Origin: Comamonas testosteroni
Lineage (GTDB): Bacteria > Pseudomonadota > Gammaproteobacteria > Burkholderiales > Burkholderiaceae_C
NCBI RefSeq assembly: GCF_000761245.1
Contig: NZ_AWOR01000001.1
Coordinates: 372,001 to 436,000, forward strand
Direction of reading: 5' to 3'
DNA: 64,000 nucleotides
Part shown: piece after piece, positions 34,214 to 43,502 of the stretch
Layout: every line of letters starts with the position of its first letter
Position numbering within the stretch: the first letter of the stretch is position 1
The notes under the pieces: model-generated
What the model saw: only the letters and a program-made list of their open reading frames with translations
Database searches by the model: none
Told to the model about the DNA's origin: nothing
Position numbers and translations under genes: made by a program

Positions 34214-35077
34214 TTATAACTTGTTCTCTGGAATCCAGCTATTAAGTGGGTGTTTTTCCAGATTTCTGCAAACCTTGATCTGCCATGTGCCAGGAGCACA
34301 GCTCAAATCAAAGCTTTGCGCTATCGGTGCAAATACGGCACTTCCAGAGCCCGTCATTGTAGCATGCAATTTGAGTGATTCAAGCCAGCTTCTGACTTTC
34401 ATCACCTCGGGCTGCAAGCCTTCAGCGACCGGCTGCAGGTCGTTTCGGCCAAAGCCGAAGTGATTTGCAGCGAAGTCCGCAACTATAGCAGGCTTTGTGT
34501 CGCGTTTCAGGAACTCGCTGGAAAAAATCTTGCCAGTTTCCAGGCCCTGTTCGGGCTTGACCACCAGGAACTGCTGCTCAGGCAAGGCATTGCGGCCTGT
34601 CAGCGGGGTGATGATTTCACCGATGCCGCTGACCCAGGCCGAGTGACCGCAGAGGAAAAAGGGGACATCGGCGCCGAGCTTCAAGCCTATGCTTTGCAGC
34701 TCCTGGCGCGAGAGGTTCAGATTCCAGAGGCGGTTCAGCGCCATCAGCGTGCTGGCCGCATCGGATGAGCCGCCCCCCATGCCGGCTTGGGCGGGCAGGT
34801 GCTTTTCAATCCCTATGCGCACGCCTTGCGTGCAGCCTGTGGCTTGCTGCAGGGCGCGGGCCGCGCGTGTGATCAGATCGTCGGCAGGAAGGGCAACGCC
34901 GTTGAGGTCTTCACGGCTGATCTGGCTGCTGACCGTACGCTCGAAATGCAGCACATCATGCCAGTCGATGAGCATGAAGACGGATTCCAGCAGGTGATAG
35001 CCGTCAGGCCTGCGGCCGGTAATATGCAAAAAAAGATTGAGCTTGGCCGGGGCCGGCACGTCATAAAGCGAGTGCAT
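34214..35077 (-). CDS. ispE: 4-diphosphocytidyl-2-C-methyl-D-erythritol kinase
   Basis: This 287-residue GHMP kinase phosphorylates CDP-methylerythritol in the non-mevalonate isoprenoid pathway. The N-terminal PAPAKLNLFLHITGRRPDGYHLLES is the substrate-binding block; HLPAQAGMGGGSSDAA is the ATP-binding GHMP motif, and MTGSGSAVFA the C-terminal glycine motif. Start and length match the family. It lies 59 nt after lolB and before tRNA-Gln. Confidence 0.95.
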   Translation of the reverse strand: MHSLYDVPAPAKLNLFLHITGRRPDGYHLLESVFMLIDWHDVLHFERTVSSQISREDLNGVALPADDLITRAARALQQATGCTQGVRIGIEKHLPAQAGMGGGSSDAASTLMALNRLWNLNLSRQELQSIGLKLGADVPFFLCGHSAWVSGIGEIITPLTGRNALPEQQFLVVKPEQGLETGKIFSSEFLKRDTKPAIVADFAANHFGFGRNDLQPVAEGLQPEVMKVRSWLESLKLHATMTGSGSAVFAPIAQSFDLSCAPGTWQIKVCRNLEKHPLNSWIPENKL

Positions 35078-35136
35078 GGCGTGTATGTGTCAGTAAGAGA
35101 AAAACGGTGCAACGATAGCACCGGGTTGCCTGCCAA

Positions 35137-35658
35137 TCAGCGAGCGTCCTGATCGAGCACGATACGCAAGGAGGCCTCGGGTGGCGGGCTGATGCGGTCG
35201 GCACGCAGGCGGCCATCGCTGATGCGCGAAAGATCTGTCTGCCAGCCGGTCACAGCCGTGTTCTTGCCTTGCAGCCAGTCGAACAGTGCGGCGACGGGAA
35301 TATCGCTGCCTGTCATGCGGGTGATGAGCTCAGGCAGGGAGTCTGACTGGGTGATCTGATCGCCTTGCTGCAAGGTGGCTCCGCCACGCGTCCATTGCAG
35401 GCGGGCCATGATGGATCCCAGCGGGTTGAAGACCAGCAAAGTGCCGCTCTCGGGCTGACCTTGCAGCTCAAAACCGGCGCTGAAGGATTGCTGCTGGGCA
35501 TCCTGGACCTGTAGCGCCATGCGGCCGGACCAGTGGTGGCTGGCCGCCACATCGAGCTGCAGCTGCCGCGCAGGTTGGGCGCAGCCGCCGAGCATGGCCG
35601 CTGCCAGAGCCAGCCCGAGGGCAGGAAGAATTTTCAAGAAAGTCGGCCTGCGCTTCAT
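35137..35658 (-). CDS. lolB: Outer-membrane lipoprotein insertion protein LolB
   Basis: This is a 173-residue lipoprotein with a signal peptide and lipobox LGGC (Cys 26). The body has the LolB beta-fold features WSGRMALQVQDAQQQSFSAGFELQG and LLVFNPLGSIMARLQW, ending with LRIVLDQDAR. LolB takes lipoproteins from LolA and inserts them in the outer membrane. It is somewhat shorter than the E. coli protein. Its start overlaps the stop of the TPR gene by 4 nt, and ispE follows, a conserved arrangement. Confidence 0.9.
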   Translation of the reverse strand: MKRRPTFLKILPALGLALAAAMLGGCAQPARQLQLDVAASHHWSGRMALQVQDAQQQSFSAGFELQGQPESGTLLVFNPLGSIMARLQWTRGGATLQQGDQITQSDSLPELITRMTGSDIPVAALFDWLQGKNTAVTGWQTDLSRISDGRLRADRISPPPEASLRIVLDQDAR

Positions 35659-37442
35659 GGCGTCACTTTGAGGCGTTTGAGTGTTTCCAGCAGAGTGTCA
35701 TTGCTGCTGTCTGCCTTCATGCCTTGACGCCAGATGAGCTGGGCGCGGTCTCGCTTGCCTTGGGCCCAGAGAACCTCCCCCAGGTGGGCGGCAATTTCTG
35801 CATCCTGACGCGTGGCATAGGCCTGCTCCAGAAGTGTTTCGGCTTCGTCCAGATTGCCGCGGCGGAAATGCACCCAGGCCAGGCTGTCGGTGATGAACGG
35901 ATCACCGGGCTGCATGTCAAGAGCGGTCTGGATCAAGGTCTGCGCTTCTTCCAGCTTGATGCCGCGATCCGCGTAGGAGTATCCCAGTGCGTTGTACGCA
36001 TGCTTGAAATCGGGTTTGCGCTTGATGATGTCGCGCAGCAGGCGCTCCATCTCGCTGAAATTTCCGGCTCTTTCCGCGAGCAAGGCTGTGTCGTAGGCCA
36101 GCTCCACATCCTCGGGTGCCTGGCTCAGCAGCTGGGCTTGCAGCGCATAGGCTTCCTTGTTCAGGCCGGCGTCGCGCAGTAGCTGCACCTCGGCAATCTG
36201 CTTGAGGCGCTTCTGGTTGGGGCCGTTTGCCGGAATGGCCTGGATAAGGGCGCGAGCTTCCTTCACCTTGCCCTGGCGAGCCAGCAGATCGGCGCGCCGG
36301 GCCTGCACGCTGAGCAGGTTGGCGGCATCGGGAATGCGCTGCAGATAAATGTCGGCCTCGTCGTAGCGCTGGCGCTTCTCGGCCAGATCGGCCCTGAGCA
36401 GATAGAGCTGGGATTCGCCAGCAGCGCGACCCACACCTTCAGGCAGCTTGGGCAGCAGGGAGCTGAACTGTGTCAGGGAAACGTCGGCAGCATCCAGCTC
36501 GCCATCCTGCAATTGCAAATTGGCGAGCATGACCCAGGCTTCCGGAAATTCGGGTGCCTCGCGCGTTATGAGCTGCATCTGGGTCTTGGCATCGGCATTG
36601 CGCTTTTGTCCCAGCAGCACGCGGGCATAGGTCAGGCGCAGTTGGGGCGAATGATTCTTTTCAAGATAGCGCTTGACCAGCGGCTCCACTTCGGCGGAAC
36701 CCGATTCCAGCAGCTCCATGGCCAGCAAGGCGACGGCACCCGATTCAGGACCCAGCTTGGCGCCGTTTTGCAGCGCCTGCAGGGCCGCAGGCTTCTGGCC
36801 GGCGATCAGGCGCATATGGCCTATGGCGGCCCAGGCCATGGGGCCGTTCTTCGGGTCCTTTAAATCGATTTCCAGCGCTTGCTCGACCACATCGGCGGCC
36901 AGGGGCTTGTCCGATGCATTGTTGTAGAGCTGGGTGATGGCCAGAAAAGTGGCGCTGCGATTGGCTTGAGGGGTCAGCTCGACCTCTCGGCGCAGATAGC
37001 TGGCCGAGTCTGCAATGCGGTTCATCACCACCAGAATGCGCAGCACTGCGCGGTTGGCATCGCGTGATTCGGGGTAGGCCTCCAGCCAGGCGCGGGCATT
37101 GCGCAGTGCGCGGTCGCCCGAGCGGGACTGAATGGCAAGTTCGGTGGCGCGGCGATAGAGCTTTTCGTTATTGCTGCTGCGCGCAGCCTCCATCATCAGG
37201 GCCTGGGCGTCCGTCAGAGCGCCTTCCTGAGCGGCCATCTCTCCCACCAGGATTTCGTAGAACAGCTCGGCGGAGAGGGCAGCCTGCTCATTCTCACGCT
37301 CTGCGGCCTGTTCGAGATCGGTGCTTTGCTCGATCTTGTCCTGCGGGGATGGCGGGTCAGCGGTCTGGGCGGAGGCGATTGCCGATCCCATGGCCAGAAC
37401 GGCGGCCACGGCGAGTCCCTGAAAACGTAGAGGATGAACCAT
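35655..37442 (-). CDS. Secreted tetratricopeptide-repeat protein
   Basis: This 595-residue protein has a signal peptide (MVHPLRFQGLAVAAVLAMGSAIASAQ) and many TPR units. One clear unit is ALEIDLKDPKNGPMAWAAIG; another is PDFKHAYNALGYSYADRGIKLEEA, followed by PGDPFITDSLAWVHFRRGNLDEAE. It is the standard TPR protein encoded before lolB in Burkholderiales and probably acts as a periplasmic scaffold. An ATG six codons upstream is possible, but the signal peptide fits the chosen start. It is divergent from mutM with only 50 bp between the starts. Confidence 0.88.
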   Translation of the reverse strand: MVHPLRFQGLAVAAVLAMGSAIASAQTADPPSPQDKIEQSTDLEQAAERENEQAALSAELFYEILVGEMAAQEGALTDAQALMMEAARSSNNEKLYRRATELAIQSRSGDRALRNARAWLEAYPESRDANRAVLRILVVMNRIADSASYLRREVELTPQANRSATFLAITQLYNNASDKPLAADVVEQALEIDLKDPKNGPMAWAAIGHMRLIAGQKPAALQALQNGAKLGPESGAVALLAMELLESGSAEVEPLVKRYLEKNHSPQLRLTYARVLLGQKRNADAKTQMQLITREAPEFPEAWVMLANLQLQDGELDAADVSLTQFSSLLPKLPEGVGRAAGESQLYLLRADLAEKRQRYDEADIYLQRIPDAANLLSVQARRADLLARQGKVKEARALIQAIPANGPNQKRLKQIAEVQLLRDAGLNKEAYALQAQLLSQAPEDVELAYDTALLAERAGNFSEMERLLRDIIKRKPDFKHAYNALGYSYADRGIKLEEAQTLIQTALDMQPGDPFITDSLAWVHFRRGNLDEAETLLEQAYATRQDAEIAAHLGEVLWAQGKRDRAQLIWRQGMKADSSNDTLLETLKRLKVTP

Positions 37443-37492
37443 CGGCCCATAATAATCCAAGCTTGTTGAACACTTGGCGAAGATGAGATTGC

Positions 37493-38332
37493 ATGCCTGA
37501 GTTGCCCGAAGTCGAGGTTACGCGCCGCTCTTTTGCTGACCGCATTGCGGGTGCGCAGATTGAAGCCGCCACCTTGGGAAAGCCCCTGCGCTGGCCTCTG
37601 GGCCTGCTGCCGCAGGCACTGGTCGGCAAAGTGGTGCTGGGGGTGCGCAGACGCGGCAAGTATCTGCTGCTGGACCTGAGCGAAGGTCTGCTGCTTGTGC
37701 ACCTGGGCATGTCGGGCAGCCTGCGCTTTGCGGGCCGCGACGAGGAGCCGCTGGGCGCTGGCGGAGCGCATGATCACTTCGACCTGCAGACATCGCGCGG
37801 CTTGCTGCGCCTGCATGATCCGCGCCGCTTCGGTGCCGTGATCTATGTTCCGGATGAGGGCGATGCCCTGGCGCGCAAGCTGCTTGACCATCTGGGCATG
37901 GAGCCGCTGAGCGACGGATTCACGCTGGATGCCTTTCAGGCCGGGCTGGCTGCCAGCCGCTCGCCCATCAAGCAACTGCTGCTCAGCGGCAGCGTGGTGG
38001 TCGGTGTCGGCAATATCTATGCTTCCGAGGTGTTGTTTCTGTCGCGGATTCACCCGGCAACACCGGCGCGCGATGTGGGCAGGCGAAAGGTCAAAGTGTT
38101 GTATGAGGCCATTCGCACCGTGCTGGCCTTGGCGGTGGAGAAAGGCGGCACGACCTTGCGCGACTTTTCCGCGGCCAACGGCATGGAAGGGCACTTTCAG
38201 TTGGAGGCCCAGGTCTATGGCCGCGATGGCCTGCCTTGCTCGCATTGCGGCGCCGCCATCCAGATCATGCGCCAGGGGCAGCGCAGCACCTATTACTGCG
38301 CCCGCTGCCAGAAGGCCGCGAAAACTCTCTGA
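37493..38332 (+). CDS. mutM: Formamidopyrimidine-DNA glycosylase
   Basis: This 279-residue base-excision enzyme removes 8-oxoguanine and formamidopyrimidines. The start PELPEVEV provides the catalytic Pro2 and Glu3; LGMSGSLRF and [10 protein letters not shown] are active-site loops. The H2TH region has [15 protein letters not shown]. The C-terminal zinc finger is CSHCGAAI with 16 residues to CARC. It is followed by a dynamin-like GTPase gene and then mutY, its partner in the 8-oxoguanine pathway. Confidence 0.97.
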   Translation: MPELPEVEVTRRSFADRIAGAQIEAATLGKPLRWPLGLLPQALVGKVVLGVRRRGKYLLLDLSEGLLLVHLGMSGSLRFAGRDEEPLGAGGAHDHFDLQTSRGLLRLHDPRRFGAVIYVPDEGDALARKLLDHLGMEPLSDGFTLDAFQAGLAASRSPIKQLLLSGSVVVGVGNIYASEVLFLSRIHPATPARDVGRRKVKVLYEAIRTVLALAVEKGGTTLRDFSAANGMEGHFQLEAQVYGRDGLPCSHCGAAIQIMRQGQRSTYYCARCQKAAKTL

Positions 38333-38551
38333 ATTTGATAGCTAATACCGCAGTTCGAGTATGCGTTCAGGCATGTTTTGACGTCACAATTTCATTTTGA
38401 TGCTTGATATGTCTCAGGGGCGTTGCCAATGCCCAGGCAGTGGCGCTGTTTTGCGTCGTTGCGCGCAGATACTTTGCGGCTAGAGATATCAGGCCAGCCT
38501 CTGGAAGAGCCGTAGATGCTGTCAAGGGGCAATGCTATATATTGATCAGGC

Positions 38552-38569
38552 TGTCAGCCATGGCTGACA
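38552..38569. promoter_or_regulatory. 18-bp perfect palindrome upstream of the dynamin-like gene
   Basis: TGTCAGCCATGGCTGACA reads the same on both strands. It lies 30 bp before the GTG start and directly after an AT-rich TATATT (38538-38543) that could be a -10 element. It looks like an operator, though no cognate regulator is visible nearby. The remaining spacer after mutM shows nothing else. Confidence 0.5.
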
Positions 38570-38599
38570 CGGCGACTCAGACAAACAAGAGGGGTAGAT

Positions 38600-40597
38600 G
38601 TGTCAGCTTCATTCAACGAGCAGTTTGGTCAGTATGGCGCATGGCGACGGGGCTTTGCCACCCAACTGCAGGAGCTGCGTGAATGGTTGATGGCCCAGGA
38701 TCTGCTGGACGCCTCGGTGCAGGAGCGTTTGCAGAGACTGGAGGAGCAGATGCGCTCGGACAAGGTCATGGTGGCCTTCGTGGCCGAGTTCTCGCGCGGC
38801 AAATCCGAACTCATCAATGCTGTCTTCTTTGCCCATTACGGCCGCCGGCTGATGCCGGCCAGTGCAGGCCGCACCACCATGTGTCCGGCGGAGCTGGGCT
38901 GGGAGCCGGAGCTGCCGCCCAGCCTGCGTCTGCTGCCCATCGATACCAGGGAGTCGCTGGAGAGCCTCGGCCAGTGGCGCATGCGCCCCGACGCCTGGAT
39001 GCAGCAGCCGCTGGATATCGCCGATGCGCAGCAGATTGCGGACACCCTGGCCAAGGTGGCGGAGGTGCGCAAGGTCTCCATCGATCAGGCCAGGGCCTGG
39101 GGCTTTTGGCATGACGACGAGGCTGCCGACAACCCCATGGTCGATGCCAACGGCTGGGTCGAAGTGCCAATGTGGCGCCATGCCTTGATCAATATGCCCC
39201 ATCCTCTGCTCAAACAGGGGCTGGTGATTCTCGACACGCCTGGTCTGAATGCAGTGGGGGCCGAGCCGGAGCTGACCGTCAATCTGATACCCCAGGCGCA
39301 TGCCGTGGTCTTTGTGCTGGGCGCCGATACCGGCGTGACCAAGTCCGACCTTGCCATCTGGCGCGACCATGTGCTGCCGGCAGGAGCCGGCAAGGCGGGG
39401 GACGATGAAGCCCTGGCTGCGTCGCGTCTGGTGGTACTCAACAAGGTGGATACGCTGTGGGACAGTCTGAGTTCTGGCGCGCAGGTGCAGGCCCAGTTGC
39501 GCCGTCAGCAGCAGGACTCGGCCCAGTTGCTGGGGGTGGCGCTGGAGCGCGTGCTGCCCATCTCCGCCCAGAAGGGGCTGGTCGCCAAGGTGGGGCGTAA
39601 CGACAGCCTGCTTCAGGCCAGCGGCCTGCCCGCTTTTGAAGACCTTCTGGCCAACGGCATCATGGGGCAGCGCCAGAAAGTGCTGCAGGCCGCTGTGCGC
39701 ACTCATGTGCAACAACTGCGCTTGCAGGTGGAGCGCGTCATCAATATGCGCCGCGGCGATCTCGACGATCAACTGGCCGAGCTCTGCGGCCTGCGCGGAA
39801 AGAATGCCACGGTGATTGCCGGCATGCGTGCCCGCATCGAGGCCGAGCACAAGGAATTCGACCTGAGTGCCGGCCGCATCCAGGCCATGCGCCACATCCA
39901 TATGCGCATGCTCAAGGAGCTGTTCCTGCTTCTGAGCTCGAGCACTTTGAAGGCCGAATTGGCCGAGCTGAAAGAAGCGCTGGATCAGCGCGGGCTCAAA
40001 CTTGGCTTGCGCAAGGTCTATGAGCAGACCTTCGGGCGTCTGCATGCCGTGGCTGCAAAGGCGCAGGATCAGGCCGATGAGATCCAGGCAATGATGAGTT
40101 CCTCGTTCAAGGAACTCAATGCGGAGTTCGGCTTCTCCCTGCAGATGCCGCCGCAGTTGGTGCTGTCCGAGCTCAAGGACGACTTGCGCAGCATCGAGGG
40201 TAGTTACACCCAGTATCTGGGGCTTGGCAGTGTCATCAGGCTCGGCAGTGCCGACTTTTCGCAGCGCCTGATCAAGGCGTTGGCGCTGCGCTTGCGAACG
40301 GTGTTTGAAGCGGCATCGAACGACGTGGATATGTGGAGCAAATCACTGACTGCGCCGGTCGATGCACAATTGCGCGAACGTAAACGCAGTTACACGCGCC
40401 GCCTGGAGGCCGTGGACCGGATCAGCGGTGCAGCCTCTGAGCTGGAGGAGCGCATTGCCGACATGGAAAATGCGCAAGCCCGCATGGGAGTGCTGCAGAC
40501 GCAGCTGATCAGTGCATCGGCGCAGCTGCTGGATCCGATTGCGGCTGAGCGGCCGCAGGCCGCGTCCATGCCGTTGGACATCAACCTGGTAGCTTGA
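38600..40597 (+). CDS. Dynamin-like GTPase
   Basis: This 665-residue protein has an N-terminal GTPase domain and a long helical C-terminal part. G1 reads AEFSRGKSE at residues 62-70, with Ala in place of the first P-loop Gly and Glu after the GKS; a TT pair in the switch I region (92-93) follows. G3 is DTPGLNA and G4 NKVD. The C-terminal half is rich in heptad-like Leu/Glu/Lys helices but has no clear transmembrane pair. Bacterial dynamins remodel or tether membranes; the specific role here is unknown. The start is a GTG preceded by GAGGGG; the stop is 4 nt before the mutY start. Confidence 0.85.
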   Translation: MSASFNEQFGQYGAWRRGFATQLQELREWLMAQDLLDASVQERLQRLEEQMRSDKVMVAFVAEFSRGKSELINAVFFAHYGRRLMPASAGRTTMCPAELGWEPELPPSLRLLPIDTRESLESLGQWRMRPDAWMQQPLDIADAQQIADTLAKVAEVRKVSIDQARAWGFWHDDEAADNPMVDANGWVEVPMWRHALINMPHPLLKQGLVILDTPGLNAVGAEPELTVNLIPQAHAVVFVLGADTGVTKSDLAIWRDHVLPAGAGKAGDDEALAASRLVVLNKVDTLWDSLSSGAQVQAQLRRQQQDSAQLLGVALERVLPISAQKGLVAKVGRNDSLLQASGLPAFEDLLANGIMGQRQKVLQAAVRTHVQQLRLQVERVINMRRGDLDDQLAELCGLRGKNATVIAGMRARIEAEHKEFDLSAGRIQAMRHIHMRMLKELFLLLSSSTLKAELAELKEALDQRGLKLGLRKVYEQTFGRLHAVAAKAQDQADEIQAMMSSSFKELNAEFGFSLQMPPQLVLSELKDDLRSIEGSYTQYLGLGSVIRLGSADFSQRLIKALALRLRTVFEAASNDVDMWSKSLTAPVDAQLRERKRSYTRRLEAVDRISGAASELEERIADMENAQARMGVLQTQLISASAQLLDPIAAERPQAASMPLDINLVA

Positions 40598-40601
40598 AAT
40601 C

Positions 40602-41669
40602 TTGACTCTCCCTTCGATTGCCGCAGCTGTCGTGCAGTGGCAGGCCAGCCATGGCCGCAACCATCTGCCCTGGCAGCAAACCCGTGACCCTTACCGCGTC
40701 TGGCTGTCTGAAATCATGCTGCAGCAGACCCAGGTCACTACCGTGCTGGGCTACTACCAGCGCTTCCTGGACGCTTTTCCGGATGTGGCCAGCCTGGCTG
40801 CTGCTCCGCAGGATGCCGTGCTGGCGCTGTGGAGCGGCCTGGGCTACTACAGCCGCGCGCGCAATCTGCATAAATGCGCGCAGACCGTGATGGAGCAATG
40901 GGGCGGGGCTTTTCCGCAAACGGCCGAAGAACTGGCGACCTTGCCAGGCATTGGTCGTTCCACGGCCGGTGCCATTTCATCGTTCTGCTTTTCCGAGCGG
41001 GTGCCGATTCTGGATGCCAATGTGCGACGTGTTCTCACACGGGTGCTGGCGTTCGATGCGGATCTGGCGCAGTCCAGAAATGAAAAGCAGCTCTGGGAGC
41101 GCGCCCAGCAACTGTGCCCCACAGAGAATCTGCACGAAGCCATGCCGCGCTACACCCAGGGCATGATGGATCTGGGTGCCAGCGTCTGCACATCGCGCAA
41201 GCCCACTTGCCTGGTGTGCCCCTTGCACTCCGAATGCCGGGCGGCCCGCGCCGGCAACCCGGAGAACTATCCCGTGCGCACGCGCAAGATCAAGCGCAGC
41301 TCCGAGTCCTGGTGGCTGCTGCTGGCGGTGGATGCACAGCGCCGCGTATGGCTGCAAAAGCGTCCGCAAGCCGGTATCTGGGCCGGGCTTTACAGCCCGC
41401 CGGTCTTTGAAGACTATGCGGCACTGCAAAGCCATGCGCAGGCCGCATGGCCTCAGGACGGGACCCGGGGCTGGCAGGATCTTCCAGGCTTTCTGCATGT
41501 GCTGACCCACAAGGATCTGCACCTGCATCCGGTTTTGGTGCCCGTCGATCAGGCGCATGCAGCCCTGGTGTCAGAGGGCGCTGAATCGTGCTGGGCGGAT
41601 GCCGCGGCCTGGGCCGAGCTGGGTCTGCCGGCCCCGATCCGCAAGCTGCTCGATGCCGAGCTGGCCTGA
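40602..41669 (+). CDS. mutY: Adenine DNA glycosylase
   Basis: This 355-residue enzyme excises adenine opposite 8-oxoguanine. HLPWQQTRDPYRVWLSEIMLQQTQV contains the catalytic Glu; LPGIGRSTAGAI is the helix-hairpin-helix and VPILDANVRRVL carries the catalytic Asp. The [4Fe-4S] loop is CTSRKPTCLVCPLHSEC (Cx6Cx2Cx5C). The C-terminal Nudix-like domain recognises 8-oxoguanine. The start appears to be a TTG at 40602, 4 nt after the GTPase stop; no ATG precedes the conserved core. It probably shares a transcript with the GTPase gene. Confidence 0.95.
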   Translation: MTLPSIAAAVVQWQASHGRNHLPWQQTRDPYRVWLSEIMLQQTQVTTVLGYYQRFLDAFPDVASLAAAPQDAVLALWSGLGYYSRARNLHKCAQTVMEQWGGAFPQTAEELATLPGIGRSTAGAISSFCFSERVPILDANVRRVLTRVLAFDADLAQSRNEKQLWERAQQLCPTENLHEAMPRYTQGMMDLGASVCTSRKPTCLVCPLHSECRAARAGNPENYPVRTRKIKRSSESWWLLLAVDAQRRVWLQKRPQAGIWAGLYSPPVFEDYAALQSHAQAAWPQDGTRGWQDLPGFLHVLTHKDLHLHPVLVPVDQAHAALVSEGAESCWADAAAWAELGLPAPIRKLLDAELA

Positions 41670-41687
41670 ACGCCTGCCGCATGAATG

Positions 41688-41717
41688 AAAAAGGTGACGG
41701 CTGGCGTCACCTTTTTT
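41688..41717. terminator. Bidirectional terminator between mutY and the creD-linked gene
   Basis: AAAAAGGTGACG and CGTCACCTTTTTT form a long stem with a 5-nt loop and T runs on both strands. It can end mutY and the convergent minus-strand cre transcript. Confidence 0.92.
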
Positions 41718-41731
41718 CATGGCTGCAGATT

Positions 41732-42013
41732 TCAGAAGCGCAATCTGGGCATCAGCATGGAGCAGCGAAGCCCCATCAAGGCCAGCCACAGGGCCTTGGT
41801 CTGCGGGTTGCTGCGCTGCGCCTGCAATTGCCGGCCGGCGGCCACCACACGCTGGCGCAGGACTTGCTGCGCCCTGCGGTCGCCTTGACTTTGTGCGCTC
41901 AGCCAGAGTTGCTGGTACTGCTGCACGCTGAGCTGGCAAGGCTCGCCGAGCAGATGGCGCGACGAAGTGTTCAGCAAGGCCTGAGCCTGCGGGGTGTGCC
42001 GTGACTGGCTCAT
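41732..42013 (-). CDS. Unknown 93-residue protein coupled to creD
   Basis: The predicted protein begins MSQSRHTPQAQALLNTSSRH and is rich in Gln, Leu and Arg, with a probable helical region LSVQQYQQLWLSAQSQGDRRAQQVLRQRV. No signal peptide or clear membrane helix is seen; the Cys-containing end MGLRCSMLMPRLRF is mildly hydrophobic. Its ATG overlaps the creD stop codon (ATGA), which supports real, coupled translation, and a terminator follows 15 nt after its stop. I do not recognise the family. Control by CreB through the creD promoter is inferred. Confidence 0.65.
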   Translation of the reverse strand: MSQSRHTPQAQALLNTSSRHLLGEPCQLSVQQYQQLWLSAQSQGDRRAQQVLRQRVVAAGRQLQAQRSNPQTKALWLALMGLRCSMLMPRLRF

Positions 42014-43434
42014 GCGGCCTCCTCTTGTTTCGAAGACTTGCTCGGCGCTTCGCTCTCGCTGCGTCCAAAGGCGTACCAGTCCACATGGCGGGTGCAGATC
42101 ATGACCAGGGCCAGCACGCCGAACAGGGCGATGGAGCCGACGACCAGAGCGGTCTGCTCCAGCTGCAGCAGCACATACAGCAGGCCGTACAGTGCCGAGA
42201 TGGCAATCGCGAACGGCAGGCCGCGTCTGATGCTGCCAAGAATGTGGCTGGCATAGAAGGCCAGCAGAGCCACGCAGGAGCTGGCCGCAATCGCATAGGC
42301 CGTGGCAAAGCCCAGGTGTTCGGACAGGCTGATGAGCAGCAGGAAGAAGCTGCACAAGGCCGAGCCGACCAGCAGGTACTGCACGGGGTGAACGCGCAGC
42401 TTTTTCATGACTTCGAACAGACCGACCGCGACAAAGGTCAGGATCACAAAAAGAATGCCGTACTTGGTGGCGCGCTCGCTCAGCGAGTAGACATTGACGG
42501 GGTTGACGAACTCCGTGTCCATGGTCTCGAGGCAGGGGCCGCTGTCGTCATGGCTGCGGGCAGCAGAGGCGGCATAGGTATCCGAGCTGCCCCAGTAGCC
42601 AGGGCTGCAAAGACGTTGCTGGCGGGTGAAGGCCGTGCTGGCAGAGGTGGCCAGCGAGGACAGCTCCCAGCTGGCGGTGAAGCTGCTGTCCGTCACCTCG
42701 CGTCGGCTGGGTAGAAAGCTGCCGCCAAACGAGGGGTGGGGCCAGTCGGCAGTCAGCGTGACCTTGCTTTCCGTGGCGATGGGGCTGAAGGCGAGCTGCT
42801 CCGTGCCCAGCAACTGCAGCTTGAGGTCCAGGTTCAGGGCTTCGCCTTTTTTCAGCAGGCCGGCATCAATCTCTGCCTGAATGCCTTTGCCATAGCGCTC
42901 CAGCGGCGTGCCGGACTCGACCGCCAGATCCTGCCCGTTGGCCTGCAGCGTCGCACTGCGAATGCCGCGCGGGTCGCTGAGCGCAAATGCCACAAGGACC
43001 TTCTTGCAGCGCACCACGGCGTTGGGCTCGCTGGGCTTGGGCAGCTCCGCATACTGCGCGGCATTGGCAAAGCCGGCCGATATCTGGTCGTGCAGCACAT
43101 AGGTGTTGATGTGGTGCAGGCCGCGTGAGCGCTCTTCCATCTTGGCATTGGCGTCGTGGTTGAGCGTGTCGGGCAGCAGCATGCGCTGGAATTCCCGGGT
43201 GCTGTATTCGATTTTCTTGCCGTTGGTCGTGCTGGTGGTCTCCGTGCAGTTCTGCACCAGGGCAGGACCAATCAGCGTCTGCGTGCCGGCCAGGCTGGAG
43301 ACCACGCTTTGCACGGCGTAGTCGCGGTTGCGGATGCGGTCTTTCACCACATCCTGAATCATGGACAGGCCGGCCATGAGCAAGGCCAGAACGATCAGCA
43401 GTGAGACTGTCTTGAACAGCAGTCGGTTTTTCAT
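42010..43434 (-). CDS. creD: Inner-membrane protein CreD
   Basis: This 474-residue member of the CreD family has an N-terminal membrane helix (LLFKTVSLLIVLALLMAGLSMI) and a large periplasmic domain. About five C-terminal helices begin near ATKYGILFVILTFVAVGLFEVMKKLRVHPVQYLLVG. CreD responds to the CreBC system and affects envelope integrity and colicin/beta-lactam responses in other bacteria. MKNRLLF at 43434 is the family start; the 20 upstream in-frame codons are rejected. A perfect CreB tag lies 69 bp upstream, so it probably has its own CreB-activated promoter in addition to any read-through from creBC. Confidence 0.92.
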   Translation of the reverse strand: MKNRLLFKTVSLLIVLALLMAGLSMIQDVVKDRIRNRDYAVQSVVSSLAGTQTLIGPALVQNCTETTSTTNGKKIEYSTREFQRMLLPDTLNHDANAKMEERSRGLHHINTYVLHDQISAGFANAAQYAELPKPSEPNAVVRCKKVLVAFALSDPRGIRSATLQANGQDLAVESGTPLERYGKGIQAEIDAGLLKKGEALNLDLKLQLLGTEQLAFSPIATESKVTLTADWPHPSFGGSFLPSRREVTDSSFTASWELSSLATSASTAFTRQQRLCSPGYWGSSDTYAASAARSHDDSGPCLETMDTEFVNPVNVYSLSERATKYGILFVILTFVAVGLFEVMKKLRVHPVQYLLVGSALCSFFLLLISLSEHLGFATAYAIAASSCVALLAFYASHILGSIRRGLPFAIAISALYGLLYVLLQLEQTALVVGSIALFGVLALVMICTRHVDWYAFGRSESEAPSKSSKQEEAA

Positions 43435-43502
43435 GCGTGCTCCTGAATGAGGGGGTTTCAGGACGCAGTGTCGGCAGCGCCTGTGTGGGCGCAATGAAGT
43501 CT

